Source of the DNA: Halobacterium wangiae
GTDB taxonomy: Archaea; Halobacteriota; Halobacteria; Halobacteriales; Halobacteriaceae
Reading direction: 5' to 3'
Assembly: GCF_021249345.1 (NCBI RefSeq)
Contig: NZ_CP089588.1
Span: 2,790,001 to 2,854,000, forward strand
Length of the DNA stretch: 64,000 nucleotides
Shown: positions 51,382 to 60,417 of the stretch, piece after piece
Position numbering within the stretch: the stretch's first letter is position 1
How the letters are laid out: every line of letters starts with the position of its first letter
The notes under the pieces: model-generated
Told to the model about the DNA's origin: nothing
The model's input: only the letters and a program-made list of their open reading frames with translations
Database searches by the model: none
Translations under genes and position numbers: made by a program

Positions 51382-52258
51382 TGCCTGTGTAGCGTGGGTA
51401 GTCCGTGGGCACCACGAAGCCGTACTCTCTGAGGTACTGTCCTGTCGTCTGCTCTGCGAAGACGTCGAGTACCGCGGGCGACTCGTCGCGAACGGTCGAC
51501 GCGTAACTGATGGGTGCGCCGGAGACGACGTTCCCGCCCGGCAGTTCGTACGACACAGACGCGTACCGGTCGGCGAACTCGGGCGTGCTCAGGTCGATCT
51601 CCGGGGGCAACTCGACGTAGTCGTAGCCCCGGTCGACGGCCATGCTCCGGTAGGTGACGGCCGCGTCGACGGACCCCGTCTCGAACTGGCTGACGAGTTG
51701 CGTCTCCGGGTACACCTGCTCGCGTCGGGGGATCTCCGCGCGGAGCTCCGCCGTCGTCCCGTAGTACTCCGCGGCGAGTTCGAGCACGAACAGTGTGCGG
51801 TAGCCGAGCGGGTCGAGGTCCGGGTCGGTCCGACCGAGCGAGACGTCGCCGTCGAGCAGCGGCCGGTACCAGCCGTCGACGCCCGCGTCGGCGATGTGCT
51901 GCCCGCCGTCGGTGTCCTGGTTGTACGCGACGACGACGGAGTTCGTCGCGAACTCGGCGTACCACTCAGGGTCCATCGGTGAGTCGAACAGCGCGACGTC
52001 GGCCACCGACACGACGTCGGGGTCCTTCTGCGCCTCGGCGACGAGGCGAGCGACCTCCGCGGAGCCCCGCGCCTCGACCTGCAGGGTCGCGTCGACGGCC
52101 GGCCGGAGCCCGTTCTCGAGGGCGTTGTTGAGGCTCCCGGCAGCGAGCAGCGACACTGTCGGACTGCGGTCACCGGCGAGCGCCGAACAGCCACCGAGCG
52201 AACCGACTCCGGCAGCGAGTCCAGCGAGGAACGTTCGCCGGCCGGGGGTTCGCGTCAT
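51356..52258 (-). CDS. Molybdate/tungstate-type ABC substrate-binding lipoprotein
   Basis: 300 residues from the ATG at 52258. A Tat-type signal (R-T-P-G-R-R-T-F-L-A-G-L-A-A) is followed by a lipobox G-G-C. The mature part starts S-L-L-A-A-G-S-L-N-N-A-L, the ModA/WtpA oxyanion-binding motif. The cargo is probably molybdate or tungstate, which would feed molybdopterin or tungstopterin enzymes. A TATA-like stretch with TATACG lies just upstream. Confidence 0.85.
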   Translation of the reverse strand: MTRTPGRRTFLAGLAAGVGSLGGCSALAGDRSPTVSLLAAGSLNNALENGLRPAVDATLQVEARGSAEVARLVAEAQKDPDVVSVADVALFDSPMDPEWYAEFATNSVVVAYNQDTDGGQHIADAGVDGWYRPLLDGDVSLGRTDPDLDPLGYRTLFVLELAAEYYGTTAELRAEIPRREQVYPETQLVSQFETGSVDAAVTYRSMAVDRGYDYVELPPEIDLSTPEFADRYASVSYELPGGNVVSGAPISYASTVRDESPAVLDVFAEQTTGQYLREYGFVVPTDYPRYTGNVPERVTH

Positions 52259-52341
52259 GGTAGTAGACACAGACGGTTTACGTATAGGCGTAACGCAAGC
52301 AGATCTGGTTACACGGAACGCCCGGGCGCGAGCGCAAACCG

Positions 52342-53220
52342 TCAGCGGACGTCGGAACTCGACGCCCGCGACAACAACACGACGGCGATCGCCCCCAGAA
52401 CGAGGTCGAGTGCCACCAGTACGGCTACGCCTGGAATCACACCGTCGAGCGTACCACCGAAGGCCGTGACCTCGACGACCGTCATCACGTCCTGGTCGAG
52501 CATCAGCGACCGCGCGGCGTCGACGCCGTAGGTGACGGGGTTGACGCTGGCGAACGTCTGAACCCACCCCGGGAGCGAGTCCAGGGGGAGGAACGCACTC
52601 GAGAGGAACAGGAGCGGGAACTGCAGGAGGTTCGCCCCGATGATCGTCGACTCCTGGTCGCGGGTGAGGACGGCCAGGGAGTTCGACAGCGCGAGGAACC
52701 ACAGGGAGAAGAGGATGCCGACGGCGACGATGGCGACGGCGCCGACCGCTCCGGTGACGATCTCCGCGCCGAGGAGGACGCCGAGGCCGAGGATGATCGC
52801 GATCTGGACGGCGATGCGGAACACCTCCGCGGCCGTCTTCCCGACGAAGACGGCGGTGCGGTTCATCGGCGAGACGAGCACCTTCTCGAACATCCCGTTC
52901 TCGATGTCGTTGACGAGACCGATGCCCGAGGTGATGGCTGCCGCGAGCGCGACCTGGATCGTGATCGCGGGGACGAGGTACGTCTCGTAGTTGATGCCGG
53001 GGATGCCGCGGTTGACGGCCGCGCCCGCGACGTTGCCGAACACCTCGGTGAACAGCACGAGGAAGATGATGGGCTGGACGAGCGACACCACGAGGACGAA
53101 CGGGTTGCGGACGGCCTTGAGGTTCCAGCGCTTGAAGTTCACCCAGACGTCCCCGAAGAAGGAGTTCCCGGAGCGGACGACGTCGTGGTCGGCGCCCTCC
53201 TCGCGGGTCGGCGTGTTCAT
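52342..53220 (-). CDS. ABC-2 type transporter permease (DrrB-like)
   Basis: 292 residues with six hydrophobic segments. The ABC-2 pattern is clear in the N-terminal P-F-V-L-V-V-S-L-V-Q-P-I-I-F-L-V-L and the later F-L-S-S-A-F-L-P-L-D-S-L-P-G-W. It overlaps the ATPase gene by 4 nt and makes an exporter with it. The substrate (drug, lipid or polysaccharide) is unknown. Confidence 0.9.
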   Translation of the reverse strand: MNTPTREEGADHDVVRSGNSFFGDVWVNFKRWNLKAVRNPFVLVVSLVQPIIFLVLFTEVFGNVAGAAVNRGIPGINYETYLVPAITIQVALAAAITSGIGLVNDIENGMFEKVLVSPMNRTAVFVGKTAAEVFRIAVQIAIILGLGVLLGAEIVTGAVGAVAIVAVGILFSLWFLALSNSLAVLTRDQESTIIGANLLQFPLLFLSSAFLPLDSLPGWVQTFASVNPVTYGVDAARSLMLDQDVMTVVEVTAFGGTLDGVIPGVAVLVALDLVLGAIAVVLLSRASSSDVR

Positions 53221-54254
53221 CGGCTCTCCTCCTCCGTCTCGACGTCCAGTTCCTCGCCCGTGATGGCCAGGAAGACGTCGTCGAGGGTTGGCGCGCGGAT
53301 GTTGAACCCGGTCACGGTCAGCCCCGCGTCGCGGAGCGCGACGAGCAGGTCAGTCCCGTGTTGCCGTGCGGTCTCGGCGGTGACGCTGATGCCGTCCTCG
53401 CTCTCCGAGACGGACGCGTCGTCGAACGCGTCGAACTCGCGGGCGATGGCCGCGGCACGGTGGCGGGCGTCGCCGTCACCCTCCAGTTCGACGTCCAGCA
53501 CCTCGCCGCCCACCTCGCGCTTGAGGTCGGCGGGACTCCCCTCCGCGACGATGTTGCCGTCGAGGATGACCGAGAGACGGTCACAGAGCTGGTCGGCCTC
53601 CTCGAGGTACTGGGTGGTGAGGAAGATGGTGGTGCCGCGGTCGTTGATGCGGCGGAAGTACTCCCAGAGACGGTTCCGGGCCTTCGGGTCGAGGCCGGTG
53701 GTCGGTTCGTCGAGGAACACGAGCGGTGGCCGGTGGACGAGCGCGGTGGCCGCGTCGAGGCGTTTCTTCATCCCGCCGGAGAACTCCTCGGCGCGCTTGT
53801 CGGCGACGTCCGCGAGACCGACCAGTTCGAGGAGTTCGTCGATGCGCGTCTGGCGGTCGCCCCGGGGGACCCCGTAGGCCTCGCACGCGAACCGGATGTT
53901 CTCCTCGGCCGTGAGTTCGGGGTCGATGCTCGTCTCCTGGGCCATGTAGCCGATGGACTGCCGGACCTTCCGCGGGTCGGTGCGGACGTCGAAGCCGTTG
54001 ACGCGGACGTCGCCGGCAGTCGGAGAGAGCAGCGTCGCGAGCACCTTGATGGTCGTCGTCTTGCCCGCGCCGTTCGGCCCCAGGAAGCCGAAGAACTCCC
54101 CCTCCGGGACGGTCATGTCGACGTTGCGGACGGCTTCCGTGCCGTCGGCGTACGTCAGCTGCAACCCCTCGACGTCGACGGCGGAGACTCTCGGGCGGGT
54201 GTCGGTGTTCGCCGATCCGTGTTCGGCCACCGACTCGGACTCTGACGTGGGCAT
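53217..54254 (-). CDS. ABC-2 exporter ATP-binding protein (DrrA-like)
   Basis: 345 residues from the ATG at 54254. Walker A is G-P-N-G-A-G-K-T-T (about residue 62), the signature F-S-G-G-M-K-K-R and Walker B L-V-F-L-D-E-P-T-T-G-L-D. A C-terminal DrrA-type domain (L-T-V-T-G-F-N-I-R-A-P-T-L-D-D-V-F) ends the chain. An N-terminal acidic extension of about 25 residues is unlike bacterial DrrA. It drives the permease encoded next. Confidence 0.9.
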   Translation of the reverse strand: MPTSESESVAEHGSANTDTRPRVSAVDVEGLQLTYADGTEAVRNVDMTVPEGEFFGFLGPNGAGKTTTIKVLATLLSPTAGDVRVNGFDVRTDPRKVRQSIGYMAQETSIDPELTAEENIRFACEAYGVPRGDRQTRIDELLELVGLADVADKRAEEFSGGMKKRLDAATALVHRPPLVFLDEPTTGLDPKARNRLWEYFRRINDRGTTIFLTTQYLEEADQLCDRLSVILDGNIVAEGSPADLKREVGGEVLDVELEGDGDARHRAAAIAREFDAFDDASVSESEDGISVTAETARQHGTDLLVALRDAGLTVTGFNIRAPTLDDVFLAITGEELDVETEEESR

Positions 54255-54387
54255 ACTGCTACTACAGGAGCGGGCTGTAAAGACGTTCAGCTCCGAACGG
54301 TCGAGCAGCCGCTGGACGCTGGAGACCCAGTCCGCCCTCGGTGGACCTGTCAACGAACACCGGAGATTGGGGGTTCGAGCTTCCCTA

Positions 54388-54396
54388 GGCTTATTC
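54388..54396 (+). promoter_or_regulatory. TATA-like promoter of the DUF502 gene
   Basis: GGCTTATTC is about 28 nt ahead of the ATG at 54420. A GTG at 54411 is in frame three codons earlier, but the spacing favours the ATG and a leaderless transcript. Confidence 0.5.
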
Positions 54397-54419
54397 GCCT
54401 TCCCCTCCCCGTGAACCGT

Positions 54420-55094
54420 ATGCGAATCAAGACATCGCTGAAGAGCAACTTCACCGCGGGCCTCGTGCTGGTGGGGCCACTCGTGGTGACGCTCGTCATC
54501 CTGCGAACTCTAATGGGGTGGCTCGGCGGCCTACTCGACCCCATCGTCGACGGGACACGGCTCGCCACACAGACCGGTGACAGCACGATACTCGCCCAGT
54601 TGCTCGCGCTCGCCATCATCGCCGCGCTGGTGACGGTGCTCGGCTTCCTCGCCCAGCAGTCTGTCGGCAAACACATCTTCGGGCGGACCGGCCGCCTCGT
54701 CGCCTTCCTCCCGGTTTTCCGGACCATCTACGGGAGCGTCCGCGGGATGGCCTCTTCGGTCGTGAACAGGAGTTCGGACTTCGAGTCCGTGGTGTACGTC
54801 GAGTACCCCCGTGACGGCGTCTACCGGCTCGGGCTGAAGACCGGCGACAGCCCCGACGACCTGGCGGAACTCGCGGGCGAGGACGCGCACAACGTCTTCT
54901 TCCCGGGGAGCCCGAACCCGACGCAGGGCTCGCTGATACTGGTGCCGGACAGCCGCGTCCACGACTCCGAGTTGAGCGTCAGGGCCGCCATCCGCCTGCT
55001 GATGACCACGGGGATGGACCAGTCCGACTCCGTCATCGAACTCGACGACGACGAAGTGGTGCTGCCGGGCGACCGCCCGGAGTCCGCGGACTGA
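54420..55094 (+). CDS. DUF502 family membrane protein
   Basis: 224 residues. Two transmembrane helices (about 15-38 and 60-85) begin with N-F-T-A-G-L-V-L-V-G-P-L-V-V-T, followed by a soluble domain with the family motif F-E-S-V-V-Y-V-E-Y-P-R-D-G-V-Y-R-L-G. The C-terminal acidic tail fits the halophile. The function of DUF502 proteins is unknown. It is a single gene with its own promoter. Confidence 0.9.
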   Translation: MRIKTSLKSNFTAGLVLVGPLVVTLVILRTLMGWLGGLLDPIVDGTRLATQTGDSTILAQLLALAIIAALVTVLGFLAQQSVGKHIFGRTGRLVAFLPVFRTIYGSVRGMASSVVNRSSDFESVVYVEYPRDGVYRLGLKTGDSPDDLAELAGEDAHNVFFPGSPNPTQGSLILVPDSRVHDSELSVRAAIRLLMTTGMDQSDSVIELDDDEVVLPGDRPESAD

Positions 55095-55118
55095 GACGGC
55101 CCTCTACGTTCTCTGCTG

Positions 55119-56048
55119 TCACTGCAGTTCGTTCCGGAGTCGCGCCGCGAGCCGGTCCAGCGCGTCGTCCGCAGTCGCGACGTCGTCGGTGAGGCTGAGG
55201 AACCCGTGGGCCATGGACGGGTAGTGCCAGTGCTCGACGGGCGTGCCGTCGGCGTCGAGGGCGTCAGCGTACGCGCGGCCTTCGTCGCGGAGCGGGTCGT
55301 GGCCCGCCGTGACGACGGTGACGGGCGGGAGATCGCCGTGGTCGGCCGCGCGCAGGACGCTGGCGTACGGGTTCGCGGCGGTGACCGGACTCCGACAGTA
55401 CTGCCCCCAGAACCACTCGACGTCCGCCCGGGTGAGCAGCGGCCCGTCGCCGTGCTCGCGGTACGACACGCGGTTCGTGGTCCGGTCGGTCATGGGGTAG
55501 AGCAGCGCCTGGTGGGCGAGACCGGGGCCGCCGAACTCGCGGGCGCGCAGGGTGACAGCGGCCGCGAGGTTCCCGCCCGCGCTCGTCCCGGCGACTGCGA
55601 CGCGGTCGGGGTCGGCGCCGAACGCGCTCGCGTTCTCGACGGTCCACTCGAGTGCGGCGTAGGCGTCGTCGAGGCCCGCGGGGAACGGGTGTTCCGGCGC
55701 GAGGCGGTAGTCGACGCTCACGACGACGCAGTCCGCGCGGGCCGCGACTTCCCGACAGACGCCACCGATGGAGTCCAGCGTCCCGAGCGTCCACCCGCCG
55801 CCGTGGTAGAAGACGACGACGGGCGCGGGTCGTTCGGGGTCGTCGTGGTAGACGCGGACGGGCACCGCTCCTGCGGGACCGTCGAACGCCAGGTCGCGGA
55901 CGAACGCGACCTCTCGCGGGTCGTCGGCCGTGAACACCTCGTCCTCTACGCGCCGGGCTGCCGGGACGGAGAGTTCGGACCACTCCGGGACGCCGGCGGC
56001 CCGGACGCGGTCGACGACGGCGGCGAGTTCCGGGTCGAGTTCGGTCAC
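55119..56048 (-). CDS. Alpha/beta hydrolase, HSL/acetyl-esterase type
   Basis: 309 residues from the GTG at 56048. The oxyanion H-G-G-G-W motif (about residue 83), the nucleophile elbow G-T-S-A-G-G, the Asp of G-H-D-P-L-R-D and the His of M-A-H-G-F complete the Ser-Asp-His triad. The N-terminus E-L-D-P-E-L-A-A-V-V fits the family. It is divergent from kynureninase by 69 nt. Kynurenine formamidase activity would fit that neighbour, but the family is broad. Confidence 0.85.
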   Translation of the reverse strand: MTELDPELAAVVDRVRAAGVPEWSELSVPAARRVEDEVFTADDPREVAFVRDLAFDGPAGAVPVRVYHDDPERPAPVVVFYHGGGWTLGTLDSIGGVCREVAARADCVVVSVDYRLAPEHPFPAGLDDAYAALEWTVENASAFGADPDRVAVAGTSAGGNLAAAVTLRAREFGGPGLAHQALLYPMTDRTTNRVSYREHGDGPLLTRADVEWFWGQYCRSPVTAANPYASVLRAADHGDLPPVTVVTAGHDPLRDEGRAYADALDADGTPVEHWHYPSMAHGFLSLTDDVATADDALDRLAARLRNELQ

Positions 56049-56117
56049 GGACGTCCATCTCGCTCCGGGGACGTGAACGTTCGGAACGTTCTCGGCGCTG
56101 GCGTCACACGTGGGGGT

Positions 56118-57389
56118 ATGGACGAGTTCGACGCGTCGCAGTCCGCCGCCCGGATGCGGGACGCCGAATCCTCGCTGACGGGACTCCGCGAGCGGTTCTC
56201 CACGCCAGCAGACGCAGTGTACATGGACGGGAACAGTCTCGGCGTCCACGGCGAGGACGCCGCGGCGGCCCTCGAACGCGCCGTCGAGCAGTGGCGCGAA
56301 CTCGGCATCGAGGCGTGGACGGCGGCCGACCCGCCGTGGTTCGACTACGGCGAGCGACTCGGCGACCGACTCGCGGACGTCGTCGGTGCAAAACCCGCCG
56401 AGTGCGTCGCGGCGAACTCCACGACCGTGAACATCCACACACTCGTCGGGACGTTCCTTGACGCCGCCGACGGCGAACGCGTCGTCGTCAACGAACTCGA
56501 CTTCCCAACCGACCACTACGCCATCCGCGCCCAGTTGCGCGCACGCGGCATTGACCCCGCGGAGGGCCTCGTGGTCGTCGAGAGCGAGGACGGGCATACG
56601 ATCGAGACGGACGCGATCGCGGCGGCCGTCGACGACGACACCGCCGTCGTGTTCATGCCCTCCGTGCTCTACCGGAGCGGACAGCTGTTCGACCTCGAAG
56701 CCATCACCGAAATCGCCCACGAGCACGACGCGTTCGCGGGGTTCGACCTCGCGCACTCCGTCGGCGTCGTCCCCCACGACCTCCACTTCGACGAAGTGGA
56801 CTTCGCGGTGTGGTGTAGCTACAAGTACCTCAACGCCGGCCCGGGAGCAATCGGCGGCCTCTACGTCCACGAGAACCACTTCGACCTCGACCCCGCGCTC
56901 CCCGGCTGGTGGGGTCACGACTCGGCGACGCAGTTCGAGTTGCGCCCCGAGTTCACGCCAGCGGCGGACGCCAGCGCCTACCAGATCGGCACCGTCCCGG
57001 TGTTCTCGGCGGCGCCGCTGTTCGGCACGCTCGACGTCGTCGAGGCCGCGGGCATCGACGAACTCCGCCGGCACTCGGTGGCGCTCACGCGGTACCTGAT
57101 CAGCCTCGTCGACGAACGCCTCCCCGAGTGCACCGTGGGCACGCCCCGGGAGGCCGAGCGACGCGGCGGCCACGTCGCGATCGAACACCCCGAGGCGGGG
57201 GCGCTCAGCCGCGCGCTCCGGGACCGCGGTGTGGTCGTCGACTACCGCCCGCCGGACGTCGTCCGGGTCGCGCCGTCGCCGTACTACGTCGGGTACGAGG
57301 ACGTCTGGCGAGCGGTCGAGGGACTCCGAGTGGTGCTCGACGAGGACGCCCACCTCGACTACGCAGACGAGTCCGAGTCGGTCACGTGA
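56118..57389 (+). CDS. kynU: Kynureninase
   Basis: 423 residues of PLP-dependent fold-type I. The N-terminal Y-M-D-G-N-S-L-G (about residue 35) and the PLP-lysine in W-C-S-Y-K-Y-L-N-A-G-P-G (about residue 236) match kynureninase. It cleaves kynurenine to anthranilate plus alanine. The neighbour across the start is an HSL esterase, possibly a formamidase; no tryptophan 2,3-dioxygenase is in the window. Confidence 0.9.
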   Translation: MDEFDASQSAARMRDAESSLTGLRERFSTPADAVYMDGNSLGVHGEDAAAALERAVEQWRELGIEAWTAADPPWFDYGERLGDRLADVVGAKPAECVAANSTTVNIHTLVGTFLDAADGERVVVNELDFPTDHYAIRAQLRARGIDPAEGLVVVESEDGHTIETDAIAAAVDDDTAVVFMPSVLYRSGQLFDLEAITEIAHEHDAFAGFDLAHSVGVVPHDLHFDEVDFAVWCSYKYLNAGPGAIGGLYVHENHFDLDPALPGWWGHDSATQFELRPEFTPAADASAYQIGTVPVFSAAPLFGTLDVVEAAGIDELRRHSVALTRYLISLVDERLPECTVGTPREAERRGGHVAIEHPEAGALSRALRDRGVVVDYRPPDVVRVAPSPYYVGYEDVWRAVEGLRVVLDEDAHLDYADESESVT

Positions 57390-57395
57390 CCCCGG

Positions 57396-59708
57396 TCAGG
57401 TCGACGTCGAATCGGTGCCCGCGAACTCGAAGCGCGCACCGCCATCGGCGCCCTCGGTGACCGACACCGACCAGCCGTGGGCCTCGGCGATGCCCTTCAC
57501 GATTGCGAGTCCGAAGCCGGTGCCGTCCTCGCTGTGTGTCTCCCCGGACCTGAAGACCGCGTCGCGGTGTTCCGGCGGGATGCCGGGACCGTCGTCCTCG
57601 ACGAAGAACTCGTCCCCGTTCGAGCCGACCGTCACCGTGACCCCCGGACCGCCGTGCTCAACTGCGTTCCCGAAGAGGTTCTCCAGCAGCGACCCGAACC
57701 GCGAGGGGTCCGCGAGGAGCGTCGCGTCGTCGCTCACCGCCAGCGTGGCACCGTCGGTCTCCACGTTCCGCCACGCCTGCTCGGCAGCGTCTGACAGCGA
57801 CACCTCGACCGTCTCGTCGAGGCTACGGCCCTGTCTGGCGAGCGTGAGGACGCTCTCGATGATGTCGTGCATCCGTTCGAGCGCCGTGTCCGCGCGCTCG
57901 AAGTGTTCATCGTCGCCGGTCTCCTCGGCGAGTTCGACGTAGCCGCGCGCGACGTTCAGCGGGTTCCGGAGGTCGTGGCTCACGATGCCTGCGAACTCCT
58001 CCAGGCGGTCGTTCTGGCGTTTCAGTTCGCGCTCCCGTTCCTTGCGGTCGGTGATGTCGGTGTACATCGCGTAGCCGTGGACGTTCGGCTTGTCCAGACG
58101 GAACGGCACCACGTCGAGGAGGAAGTCCCGCAGGCCGTCCGCGGCGATGCGACGGACCTCGGCGTTCACGTTCTGTCCCTCCTTGAGCTTCTGGTTGTAC
58201 ACCTCGGCCTCGGTGCGAGACTCCGGCGGGACGATGTAGTCGTCGATCTTCTCGTCGGCGAGTTCGGCCTCGCCGTAGCCGAACACGCGCTCGAAGGCGG
58301 GGTTGATCGACTGGATGATCGGTTCCCCGTCCTCGACGACGAAGCTCGCGGTCGGACTCGGGATGTTCTCGAACAGCGCCGCGAGTCGGTTGCGCTCGCG
58401 GCGGAGTTCCGCCTCGCGGTCGTGGAGCATCTGCACGCGGTCCGCGCGGTCGAGTGCGGCCTCGCCGTTCGCCGCCAGCACGCGCAGCAGGTCGCAGTCG
58501 GTGCGGTTCAGCGTCTCTCGCTCGCTCGCGCCTACGAGCACCACGCCGTACTCACCGAGCGGGTGGATTATCTCCTCCTCAATGAGCGTCGACGGGTTGT
58601 GGACGTCCGGGTGGTCGGGGACGTTGTCGAACTTCTCGGGCTCGCCGTCCTCGTACACCCGCCACGCGAGGCTCTTCCCGGCCTCGAGCACCGGCGGTTC
58701 GTCGGCGCCGACAGTCCCCGAGACCGCTGCTGGCTGCAGTGCGTCGCGGTCCGCCGAGCGGAAGAACACGCCGACGTACGGCAGTCCGAGCAGTTCCTTC
58801 GCGGCCTCGACGATTACCGACGCGATCTCCTCGGGCGTCTCCCCCACGAGCATCCGCCTGGTGGCGTCGTGGAGGCCCGTCAGCGTCTGTTCCCGGTGAT
58901 GCTGGTCGGTCACGTCGCTGACCACCGCGAACGCGTCGGCGCCCGTCCGCTGGTCGAAGGGTTTGACTCTGACCTCGAGAATCCGGTCGTCGTCGGCGTC
59001 GGCGAGCGTCGTCTCGACGGTCACGTCCTCCTCCGAGGGGACGAGTCGGGCGTCGTCCGCGGCGAGCAGGTCGGCCAGGGACCGTTCGCGGAGCTCCGCC
59101 TCGCTCGCGCCGAAGATAGTCTCTGCGGACTCGTTGGCGTGCTCGATGGTGGCCGGTTCGTCGTGGTGGGTGTCGTAGAGGACGAGTGCGTCGTCGGCCT
59201 GCTCGAACAGCGTCCGGAAGCGTTCCTCGCTGTCGCGGACGTCCCGCTGGGAGCGGATCCGCTGGACCGCCTGGAACGCGTGGGACGCCAGTAACTCGGC
59301 GAGTTCGAGGTCGTCCTCGTCCAGGCTGTCGGGTTCGTCCATGCCCGCCTGGAAGATGCCGACGTCGCCGATCGGAACGGTGACGACCGACCGTGGGGAG
59401 TCCTCGGGGGCGTCCTCGACGCGCGGGTCGTCCTCGACGTCCGGGACGACTTCGGCCTCCCCGGTCTGGAAGGTCTGGCCCGCGAGCCCCTCGTCGGCGG
59501 CGATTCCGGTCACGCTCGGCCGGCGACCGCTCCACGTGCGGACAGAGAGCACGCCGTCCCGCTCGGTCTCCACGACGGCCGACGAGAAGTCGAAGATGGC
59601 CGCTGCGGCGTCCGCCATCGCCTCGTACACCGTCTCGACGCTGTCTGCGCCGGCGACCTCGGTGGCGTACGCGAGGAGTTCGCTGCGGTGGTCGCTGGGC
59701 TCAGTCAT
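57396..59708 (-). CDS. GAF/PAS sensor histidine kinase
   Basis: 770 residues from the ATG at 59708; the longer frame upstream overlaps the response-regulator gene antisense-free but out of its product. Order: GAF (about 1-155), PAS (160-280), GAF (285-430), PAS (440-560), HisKA with phospho-His in I-V-S-H-D-L-R-N-P-L, then HATPase with N-A-V-E-H-G, D-D-G-P-G-I-P and G-T-G-F-G-L. No membrane segment is present, so it senses in the cytoplasm. It overlaps the HalX regulator gene by 8 nt and is its probable partner. Confidence 0.92.
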   Translation of the reverse strand: MTEPSDHRSELLAYATEVAGADSVETVYEAMADAAAAIFDFSSAVVETERDGVLSVRTWSGRRPSVTGIAADEGLAGQTFQTGEAEVVPDVEDDPRVEDAPEDSPRSVVTVPIGDVGIFQAGMDEPDSLDEDDLELAELLASHAFQAVQRIRSQRDVRDSEERFRTLFEQADDALVLYDTHHDEPATIEHANESAETIFGASEAELRERSLADLLAADDARLVPSEEDVTVETTLADADDDRILEVRVKPFDQRTGADAFAVVSDVTDQHHREQTLTGLHDATRRMLVGETPEEIASVIVEAAKELLGLPYVGVFFRSADRDALQPAAVSGTVGADEPPVLEAGKSLAWRVYEDGEPEKFDNVPDHPDVHNPSTLIEEEIIHPLGEYGVVLVGASERETLNRTDCDLLRVLAANGEAALDRADRVQMLHDREAELRRERNRLAALFENIPSPTASFVVEDGEPIIQSINPAFERVFGYGEAELADEKIDDYIVPPESRTEAEVYNQKLKEGQNVNAEVRRIAADGLRDFLLDVVPFRLDKPNVHGYAMYTDITDRKERERELKRQNDRLEEFAGIVSHDLRNPLNVARGYVELAEETGDDEHFERADTALERMHDIIESVLTLARQGRSLDETVEVSLSDAAEQAWRNVETDGATLAVSDDATLLADPSRFGSLLENLFGNAVEHGGPGVTVTVGSNGDEFFVEDDGPGIPPEHRDAVFRSGETHSEDGTGFGLAIVKGIAEAHGWSVSVTEGADGGARFEFAGTDSTST

Positions 59709-60303
59709 CGTCAGTCTCGTCCGAGAGGCGCCTGAACAGGACCTCGTAGTCCTCGCTGTCGAAGTCCGCGACCACGTCGTCGAGTTCGTCGCGCAGCGCG
59801 TCGAGCCTGGACCGTAGCTCCCGGAACTCCTCGGACTCCGTGACGCTGGGGTCCTCGGAGTCCACCAGTAGCGCGTGCTTGCGGGCGGTCGAGAAGTAGC
59901 GCTGGACGGTGCCGTTGTACGTCGAGCGGCGGAGCAGACGGACCACCGTCGCGCGGAGGGTTTCGCGGTCGACGGGCTTGCGGAGGTAGTCGTCGAACCC
60001 GAGGTCGATGATGTCGAGTTCGGGTTCGACGGCGGTGACCATCGCGACCCGGCAGTCGAGGTCGCGCTCGCGGATGGTCTCGAGGACGTGGTCACCCGAG
60101 AAGTCGGGCATCTGCCGGTCGAGCAACACGGCGTCGACGCCTTCGTCGAGGGCCTCGACGGCTTCCTCGCCGTTGTACGCCGTTCTGACGGTGTAACTGT
60201 CGCGGAGCCAGATCGCATAGAGGTCGGCGAGCCCCTCCTCGTCGTCGACGACGAGAACGGTGGCGTCCTCGTCGTCCGTGTTCCGCGTGTCAGCGTCGCT
60301 CAT
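59701..60303 (-). CDS. HalX-domain response regulator
   Basis: 200 residues from the ATG at 60303. The receiver has D-D in V-L-V-V-D-D-E-E-G, the phospho-Asp in V-L-L-D-R-Q-M-P (about residue 62) and a Lys in Y-L-R-K-P-V. The C-terminal about 60 residues are the helical HalX domain (L-R-S-R-L-D-A-L-R-D-E-L-D-D). Its role is output or dimerization, not DNA binding. It is co-transcribed with the kinase through an 8-nt overlap. Confidence 0.92.
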   Translation of the reverse strand: MSDADTRNTDDEDATVLVVDDEEGLADLYAIWLRDSYTVRTAYNGEEAVEALDEGVDAVLLDRQMPDFSGDHVLETIRERDLDCRVAMVTAVEPELDIIDLGFDDYLRKPVDRETLRATVVRLLRRSTYNGTVQRYFSTARKHALLVDSEDPSVTESEEFRELRSRLDALRDELDDVVADFDSEDYEVLFRRLSDETDDD

Positions 60304-60385
60304 ATTTGCGGTGTCCCGCGGTCTGACCAACAATTGGTGCCGACGTATTTATCACTTGTTGCGCACGCAGGGTCGTTTTGGCAAG

Positions 60386-60396
60386 CCTAAAATAAC
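60386..60396 (+). promoter_or_regulatory. TATA-like promoter of the glycosyltransferase gene
   Basis: CCTAAAATAAC is centred about 27 nt before the ATG at 60418. It fits leaderless transcription, divergent from the response-regulator gene. Confidence 0.55.
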
Positions 60397-60417
60397 CGCG
60401 TGGCGTAGCCTCCGACG

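Noticed and set aside
54355-54395. A possible tRNA T-arm (GGGGGTTCGAGCTTCCC)
   Set aside because: No acceptor, D or anticodon arm could be built around it, and the stem pairs poorly; a promoter box follows at once.
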